Assembly: GCA_029259335.1 (NCBI GenBank) | Contig: JAPDIY010000004.1 | Location: 1-32,053, forward strand | Length of the DNA stretch: 32,053 nucleotides | Reading direction: 5' to 3' | Source: Archaeoglobi archaeon | Lineage (GTDB): Archaea > Halobacteriota > Archaeoglobi > Archaeoglobales > Archaeoglobaceae | Part shown: one piece after another, positions 27,318 through 32,053 of the stretch | Layout: each line of letters starts with the position of its first letter | How positions within the stretch are numbered: position 1 is the first letter of the stretch | Notes under the pieces: model-generated | Database searches by the model: none | What the model was told of the DNA's origin: nothing | Seen by the model: only the letters and a program-made list of their open reading frames with translations | Made by a program: the position numbers and the translations under genes

Positions 27318-27490
27318 ATATATTAATTTTTCCCTCTTCTGAAAAATAATTCAGGGTCGTTTTCCAAAAACTTAGAAGTTTTTAAAGTGTTTCTAAAGCA
27401 AATTAAACTTTTGAAAAGCTTTAAAATTGCTTTAAAACTTCGAGGTGCAAAAGTTTCCTTATATTTTTCGGAGTTCAAGGTTTGTCGGTG
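27318..27490. promoter_or_regulatory. Divergent promoter region with inverted repeat AAACTTTTG...CAAAAGTTT
   Basis: This ~210-bp spacer holds the promoters of the YlbF gene (minus) and the secreted-protein gene (plus; TATA CCTTATATTTTT near 27457-27468). The perfect 9-bp inverted repeat AAACTTTTG (27405-27413) / CAAAAGTTT (27448-27456) ends just before that TATA, and the stretch also has GCTTTAAAA twice, 12 bp apart. Activator or repressor binding is likely but unproven. Confidence 0.5.
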
Positions 27491-28309
27491 ATGGAGATGT
27501 TCGGAAAAAGGTTGGTGGCTGTGCTGGCACTGCTGGCGTTGGTGATGCCAGCAGTGATGGCTGCGGGGAATGAGAGTGTATATGGAGAGAAAATGAGAGA
27601 AACTGCAGGGGTGCTGAAAAAGGTGAGAGAGTGGCAGAGGTTTGGATTAGTACTAAACAATGATACCTTAGATGAGGCAAGGAATCTTGGGGTTGCGATG
27701 GTTGACTTTGCCGTGGCATCCCTGGAGAGCATAAAGGACAGACTTGAGGACAGCAATCTGAGCATGAAGGACGAAATAATTGATGAGATAAACGAGCACA
27801 TTACCGACCTGCTCAACGCAAAAGAGGACATCGAAGATGCCGAGACTGTTGAGGAGTTGAGAGAAGCGATGAAGGAAGCAAGGGAGACGTGGATCAATGC
27901 AAAGGTTTCACTGCAGAAGAGTCTGATTATTGCAGTCCTCGACAGACTTGAGACATTCGTGGAGAACGGGGAGAGGCTTGAAGATTTCGTGACCGAGAAG
28001 ATTGCAGAGTTCGAGGAGGAAGGAAGGGATACGACGATGCTTGAAAACTGGCTTGAAAAGTTCAGAGAAGATCGAGAGAACGCCTTGGACAGAATAAGCG
28101 AGGCAAAAGAGAAGGTGATGGAAATTGAAACGCCGCATCAGGGATTCGAGGCCATGAAGGATGTAAGAGAGGCTGTTAAGAACGCTGTAGAGTATACTAA
28201 GGAGTGTGTCAAGGACCTGAGAGAAATAATAAGACTCATTAACCAGTATGGCGATGAGGGAGATTCAGAGGAGTTACTGGAGGTCGTCGGAGAGGTTGTT
28301 GAAGAATAA
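27491..28309 (+). CDS. Secreted charged helical protein, unrecognised
   Basis: About 272 residues. A Sec-type signal peptide is visible (basic MFGKR, then LVAVLALLALVMPAVMA, cut before AGNES). The mature part is nearly all helix, rich in Glu, Lys and Arg with heptad-like spacing (LERL/VKEL-type runs such as AKEDIEDAETVEELREAMKE), and lacks cysteine. It is probably an extracytoplasmic coiled-coil or helical-bundle protein. Start candidates are TTG 27482, GTG 27488, ATG 27491 and ATG 27497; 27491 fits a leaderless message from the TATA box. Its stop lies 1 nt from the convergent radA end. No family recognised. Confidence 0.8.
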   Translation: MEMFGKRLVAVLALLALVMPAVMAAGNESVYGEKMRETAGVLKKVREWQRFGLVLNNDTLDEARNLGVAMVDFAVASLESIKDRLEDSNLSMKDEIIDEINEHITDLLNAKEDIEDAETVEELREAMKEARETWINAKVSLQKSLIIAVLDRLETFVENGERLEDFVTEKIAEFEEEGRDTTMLENWLEKFREDRENALDRISEAKEKVMEIETPHQGFEAMKDVREAVKNAVEYTKECVKDLREIIRLINQYGDEGDSEELLEVVGEVVEE

Positions 28310-28310
28310 A

Positions 28311-29315
28311 TTATCTTTTCTTTCTTTTTTTCTTCTGCTCTTCATCAGCGTCCTCTATACCCCTCTCCGTCACCTTGAATATCGCCTCTCCTTCTGGCAG
28401 ATGGGGTGAGTCGATAAGCCTTGCGATTCTCAGGTCTCCCTGACTTTTCTTGAGATAAACCCTGAATGTTGCGGTATGGGCCACAATATGCCCACCAACG
28501 GGCTTTGTCGGATCGCCAAAAAGAACGTCAGGTCTTGCCATAACTTGATTTGTCACGACGATGGCTGCATTGTAAAGCTCTCCGAACTTCATTAGATCGT
28601 GCAGATGTCTGTTCAACTTCTGCTGCCTGTCCGCCAAAGTCCCTCTGCCGACATACTCGGCCCTGAAGTGGGACATCAGCGAGTCAACGATGATCAGCCT
28701 TACAGGCTTACCCTCCTTCTTGAGTTTCTCGGCAAGCTCCTTGGCATTATCAACCAGCAGCATCTGATGGTTCGAGTTATAAGCTTGAGCGACATATATG
28801 TTCTTCAAAACCTCATTACCATCAAGCCCCTTAGCTTCCGCCATCTGGATAATCCTCTCAGGCCTGAAGGTGTTCTCCGTGTCAATAATGATTGCTGAGC
28901 CGTTCAACCCACCCTCTTCCTCAGGAAGCTGTACATTGACGGCGAGCTGATGGCAGATCTGCGTTTTCCCGCTTCCAAACTCACCGAAGAACTCCGTTAT
29001 TGCCTGAGTCTCAACCCCTCCACCGAGCAACTCATTGAGGTCTTTACTCCCGGTTGTTATCTTCTTTACAGTCTTCCTCCTCTCGAACACCTTGTCTCCA
29101 CTTTCGAAGCCACCAATATTGGCAAGCTTCCTCGCAGCCTGAATAATCTTAACCGCATTTCCCTCTGAGACACCCGCGACACTTGCCAGTTCCGACGGAG
29201 ATGCTACAGCAACTGCCTCGATTGTGGAGAAACCTGCTTCTCTCAACTTCCTTGCAGTTTCCTGCCCTACACCGGGGATATCTTCAAGTTCTATAATTTT
29301 CGATTCCTTACTCAT
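28311..29315 (-). CDS. radA: DNA repair and recombination protein RadA
   Basis: 334 residues, the archaeal RecA/Rad51 recombinase that forms filaments on single-stranded DNA and exchanges strands. The N-terminal ~60 residues are a helix-hairpin-helix domain ([32 protein letters not shown]). The ATPase core has Walker [10 protein letters not shown] and Walker [10 protein letters not shown], plus [17 protein letters not shown]. The C-terminus is very basic (QKKKRKKR). ATG 29315 after GGGAAAG begins at the normal family start; the track start at 29378 adds 21 unrelated residues and overlaps the divergent HD gene. Confidence 0.96.
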   Translation of the reverse strand: MSKESKIIELEDIPGVGQETARKLREAGFSTIEAVAVASPSELASVAGVSEGNAVKIIQAARKLANIGGFESGDKVFERRKTVKKITTGSKDLNELLGGGVETQAITEFFGEFGSGKTQICHQLAVNVQLPEEEGGLNGSAIIIDTENTFRPERIIQMAEAKGLDGNEVLKNIYVAQAYNSNHQMLLVDNAKELAEKLKKEGKPVRLIIVDSLMSHFRAEYVGRGTLADRQQKLNRHLHDLMKFGELYNAAIVVTNQVMARPDVLFGDPTKPVGGHIVAHTATFRVYLKKSQGDLRIARLIDSPHLPEGEAIFKVTERGIEDADEEQKKKRKKR

Positions 29316-29371
29316 TACTTTCCCTAACCCACAATCCATTAAATTTTTTTGGTGGTCGCAAAAAGTCCATC

Positions 29372-29935
29372 GTGTCATCTCACGATGAAGGGCATGTTGA
29401 GAGGGTTGTAAAGCTGGCCAGATTTATTGCCGAAAGGGAAGGGGCGAATTTGGATGTGGTTCTCACAGCAGCAAAGCTCCATGACATCGCTAGAGACTGC
29501 GATAACCACGCTGTTGAATCAGCTAAGAGGGCAAGGGAAATTCTGAAAAAGAGGGGAGAAAGCAAGGAATTCATCGAAGCTGTCGCTCATGCAATCGAAT
29601 CCCACTCCTTCTCATCTGATATAGGGCCAAAGACACTTGAAGCTAAGGTGCTCAGCGATGCTGACAAACTGGATGCTATGGGGGCGATTGGTGTGGCGAG
29701 GGCGTTTATCTACAGCGGGGAAAGGGGAAGAGGAATTGAGGCGACGCTGAAACATTTTGAAGAAAAACTGCTGAAGCTAAAAGACTTGCTTCACACGGAA
29801 ACCGCCAGAAGGATTGCAGAAAAAAGACATGAGTTTCTAAAACTTTTTTATGAACAAATAAAAAGAGAGTTACATCAGTTTGAATCCAAACAGGACGCTG
29901 AATCCGATATAAGCAATGACGAGCATTATAAGTGA
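29372..29935 (+). CDS. HD-domain phosphohydrolase
   Basis: 187 residues of the HD superfamily of metal-dependent phosphohydrolases. Metal ligands are visible in [15 protein letters not shown] (first His), [13 protein letters not shown] (HD pair), [10 protein letters not shown] and [19 protein letters not shown] (last Asp). The substrate cannot be told; relatives act on nucleotides or phosphorylated small molecules. GTG 29372 is the only good start in frame, close to the first His, so the N-terminus is short. The C-terminal ~22 codons overlap the 3' end of the opposite pilus gene by 66 nt and read as polar, low-value sequence. It is divergent from radA with a 56-nt spacer. Confidence 0.85.
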   Translation: MSSHDEGHVERVVKLARFIAEREGANLDVVLTAAKLHDIARDCDNHAVESAKRAREILKKRGESKEFIEAVAHAIESHSFSSDIGPKTLEAKVLSDADKLDAMGAIGVARAFIYSGERGRGIEATLKHFEEKLLKLKDLLHTETARRIAEKRHEFLKLFYEQIKRELHQFESKQDAESDISNDEHYK

Positions 29936-31825
29936 ATGTTTCGCCCCCGAACTCAAGCTGCCCTCACCCATAACTCCCGCAACCATCCCTGCAAATAACC
30001 CCTGAAATACTGCTGCATGCATGAAGACGTTTCTGTAAAGTTCCACATCAACACCCTGAAGCATTGAAAAGCTCTGTCCCGTAGCCTGAACCTTTGCAGC
30101 GCTCTCTGCGAGCGTTGAAAGGAAAGTGGACGATATTATGTAAACGATTCCGATGAAAACGAAGAAGGCTATGTAAACTATAACAACATACATGAACATG
30201 TTGGTCAGCCTTTCCCTTCTCAAAAGCTCAGCGCTCGTAGCATCCTTTGCGGAGATCATCAGAACCTCCGTAACATTTCCAGTTGATTTCAGAGCTTCAT
30301 TTAGCAATGTCATCGTTCTCGAAATTTCGAAAATCTTCAGCCTGTTTGCAAATCTGACCAGTGCATCCGTTAAACTTACTCCCCAATCCAGATCCGCCTT
30401 GATTTTACTGATTTCCTTCCTCAGCGGGCTCGTGTCTGTTTTTGCGATCATTGATATCGCTCTGTAAATGGGCATCCCACTCTCGTTTGCAGACGCAAGT
30501 TTGCTTAGGAAGATTGGGGTTAAACGCATGTAGGTCTTTATCCCTCTCCTGCTCCACTCGTAGAAAAAGGCAAATAGAGCAAGAATGACTATGAGGGCAA
30601 TGAAGATGTAGTCATCAATGCTGAAGAACCATTTCCTCAGATCCATTCCGGGTATATACGGATTGGATATGATTCCGTAGGCTACCATTGCTATTGCAAC
30701 TGGGATTGAGAAGGCGAAGGTGTAGTAGGGATTATCCCTTATAAGTCTAAATGGATTTCTGAGCTTCTTTCTCAACTTGTATCTCCCTACCTTCTTCTTT
30801 ATGTACTTCAACTCCTTCTCATCAAGCTCTCCAGATCTCCTCACGTACACATACCTCTCTCTCAGTTCAGGAGGTTCTCCCTCCTCACCTGGGGTTAGCA
30901 GCTTTATTATCATGGCAAACATGAAAGAGCCAATCGGAATTACTAAGTAGATTATTGCAAAGATCGCTATATCATTTGTCTGCCCCATAACCGACATGAC
31001 AGTCTGAATTATAATCAGAAACAGCGGACCTGCAACGAAGGCGGTGATGTAAGTTTCGGCCATCAGACCGAGGAATTCGAGAAAGCTTTTCTGATCCTGC
31101 CTCGCCCTCTCGAAGTAGAACTCTGCCCTCTCTTCAAAATACCTCGTGATGTCTCCTCCACTGTCTATTATGGTTATAAGGCCATGCAAGAACTCCTTGA
31201 AGTTCTCGGATGGGGAGTTATCAACAGCCTCTGCCAGAGCAGTCCTCAAGTCCTTTCCAAGCCCCTCAACCTCCCAGAGTATTCTTGACGCCTCTTTTGA
31301 CACCTCTCCGTATACCTCATAGTTGTCGGCAAGGGATTTTAGAATTTGAACCAGACTCATTCCACCCTTGCTCAGAGAATACATGAAGGTTATAGCGTGG
31401 GGCAGCACTCTGTCTATCTTGCTCTTTCTATCACTTATGACCGTAGAGGGGTAGATCGTGAATATCAGGTTGCCGATGTAGTAAAGCAGCAGGGTTATGC
31501 CTATCGCGAGAATTCCAGCATAGACGAAGGGGCGGTAAAACATCCAGTAGGTGGCGATGGGCTCTGGAAGCCTGATTGCAAAGAGGGGGGGAATACCGAC
31601 AAATTTAACGAGTATGAAAGCGGCAATCAATCCAAGAATTGCCCCAATAATACCAAAGAGCAGAGAGAACATTCTTGCGGTTGCGATGTACATTTCAGGG
31701 GGCATCGAAATCATGGCCTTTTTGAGAGATCTCTCAAGCTCGAAGTACTTCGTCTCCTTCTTCTTGATTTCCTCTCCAAACAACTTATATCCGAGATATG
31801 TCAAAGAGTTTGCCTCCTTAAACAT
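29870..31825 (-). CDS. Archaeal type IV pilus/secretion membrane protein, GspF/PilC (TadC-like), double domain
   Basis: About 651 residues with two tandem T2SSF units. Unit 1 has the membrane pair MFSLLFGIIGAILGLIAAFI and GILAIGITLLLYYI, the cytoplasmic domain SKGGMSLVQILKSLADNYEV, and TYITAFVAGPLFLIIIQTV. Unit 2 has FAFSIPVAIAMVAYGII, YIFIALIVILALFAFFY, NESGMPIYRAISMIAK, and three C-terminal helices. Such proteins are the membrane platform for a pilus ATPase; they are homologous to FlaJ but this is a separate system. ATG 31825 follows GGAGGGG directly and the ATPase stop lies 1 nt upstream, so it is preferred to 31849. Confidence 0.9.
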   Translation of the reverse strand: MFKEANSLTYLGYKLFGEEIKKKETKYFELERSLKKAMISMPPEMYIATARMFSLLFGIIGAILGLIAAFILVKFVGIPPLFAIRLPEPIATYWMFYRPFVYAGILAIGITLLLYYIGNLIFTIYPSTVISDRKSKIDRVLPHAITFMYSLSKGGMSLVQILKSLADNYEVYGEVSKEASRILWEVEGLGKDLRTALAEAVDNSPSENFKEFLHGLITIIDSGGDITRYFEERAEFYFERARQDQKSFLEFLGLMAETYITAFVAGPLFLIIIQTVMSVMGQTNDIAIFAIIYLVIPIGSFMFAMIIKLLTPGEEGEPPELRERYVYVRRSGELDEKELKYIKKKVGRYKLRKKLRNPFRLIRDNPYYTFAFSIPVAIAMVAYGIISNPYIPGMDLRKWFFSIDDYIFIALIVILALFAFFYEWSRRGIKTYMRLTPIFLSKLASANESGMPIYRAISMIAKTDTSPLRKEISKIKADLDWGVSLTDALVRFANRLKIFEISRTMTLLNEALKSTGNVTEVLMISAKDATSAELLRRERLTNMFMYVVIVYIAFFVFIGIVYIISSTFLSTLAESAAKVQATGQSFSMLQGVDVELYRNVFMHAAVFQGLFAGMVAGVMGEGSLSSGAKHSLIMLVIAYIGFSVLFGFKLM

Positions 31826-31826
31826 A

Positions 31827-32053
31827 CTACCCCTCCGAGATCGCCTCAAGAACCTTATCCGGCTTGGTCTGATAGGTATGAATTATGTTGCTCACCCTCC
31901 TGAAGTCTCGAATGTTGTGATTGAGCATAAACTCCAGCACCCTCCTCCTCCTATCCAGTTCTTCATTCAGCTCTCGCACACTCCAGCCCCTCTGCCTCCT
32001 TATCTCTTCCAAAGCTTTTGATGTGCCAACCATCGTATGCTCATCCTTAACGC
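31827..32053 (-). CDS. C-terminal end of GspE/PilB-type pilus ATPase, cut by window edge
   Basis: The reading frame is open from the window end to the stop at 31827, so the ATG at 32033 in the track is internal. The ~75 residues visible (KDEHTMVGTSKALEEIRRQR, LDRRRRVLEFMLNHNIRDF, VSNIIHTYQTKPDKVLEAI) match the helical tail after the ATPase core of archaeal type IV pilus assembly ATPases. The catalytic motifs are outside the window. It is followed immediately by its GspF-type partner, making this the end of a pilus or secretion operon distinct from flaHIJ. Confidence 0.75.
   Translation of the reverse strand, partial: VKDEHTMVGTSKALEEIRRQRGWSVRELNEELDRRRRVLEFMLNHNIRDFRRVSNIIHTYQTKPDKVLEAISEG

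Noticed and set aside
28311-28345. T-rich plus-strand run after the secreted-protein gene as a terminator
   Set aside because: The run TTTCTTTCTTTTTTTC is the antisense of the Lys/Arg-rich radA C-terminus, so it is coding; it could still act as a terminator for the plus gene, but this cannot be shown.

Overview
The window reads as an archaeal chromosome segment, most likely from the Archaeoglobales (Archaeoglobus/Ferroglobus/Geoglobus group). The evidence is the archaellum and Che genes, RadA, TrmY, TATA-box promoters with little or no leader, many GTG/TTG starts behind strong GGAGGTG sites, and a che-fla gene order like that I recall from Archaeoglobus fulgidus. The genus assignment is inference; no search was run.

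Layout. (1) 1-6000: two MCP-cheW pairs on the minus strand (MCP1 with a cut-off cheW1, MCP2 with cheW2). A plus-strand protein fusing CheW to PAS-like domains and a histidine-less pseudo-kinase helix lies between them. Each MCP is flanked by one of two small paralogous winged-helix regulators. (2) 6087-6697: a vapBC toxin-antitoxin pair. (3) 16523-6690: one minus-strand chemotaxis operon, five-PAS MCP - cheW - cheF - cheY - cheB - cheA - cheC - cheD - cheR, with gaps of 1-21 nt or overlaps. (4) 16676-16834: a 52-residue two-helix membrane protein missing from the ORF track. (5) 25560-16823: the archaellum operon flaB1 - flaB2 - flaD/E - flaG - flaF - flaH - flaI - flaJ, followed by a membrane-anchored acidic coiled-coil protein and a second histidine-less pseudo-kinase. 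(6) 25690-32053: trmY, a CcdA/DsbD-like membrane protein, a YlbF-family protein, a secreted helical protein, radA, an HD-domain protein, and a pilus-type GspF/PilC membrane protein after the 3' end of its GspE-type ATPase.

How the parts fit. CheA, CheY, CheB, CheR, CheC and CheD form a complete adaptation and phosphorelay set, and CheF links CheY to the archaellum motor. None of the three MCPs has a membrane segment. MCP1 and MCP2 have almost no sensory domain, so the CheW-PAS fusion could bring sensory input to their arrays in trans.

The most interesting signals are: a recurrent GAAATTTC / TTTCA-N4-TGAAA element about 12-20 bp upstream of the TATA box in four motility promoters; a shared 23-bp near-palindromic element over the promoters of the two paralogous regulators; the pair of pseudo-kinases carrying a DR(I/L)RNPL motif where the phospho-histidine should be; and the uncharacterised membrane coiled-coil gene in the archaellum operon, which looks like FlaX in layout.
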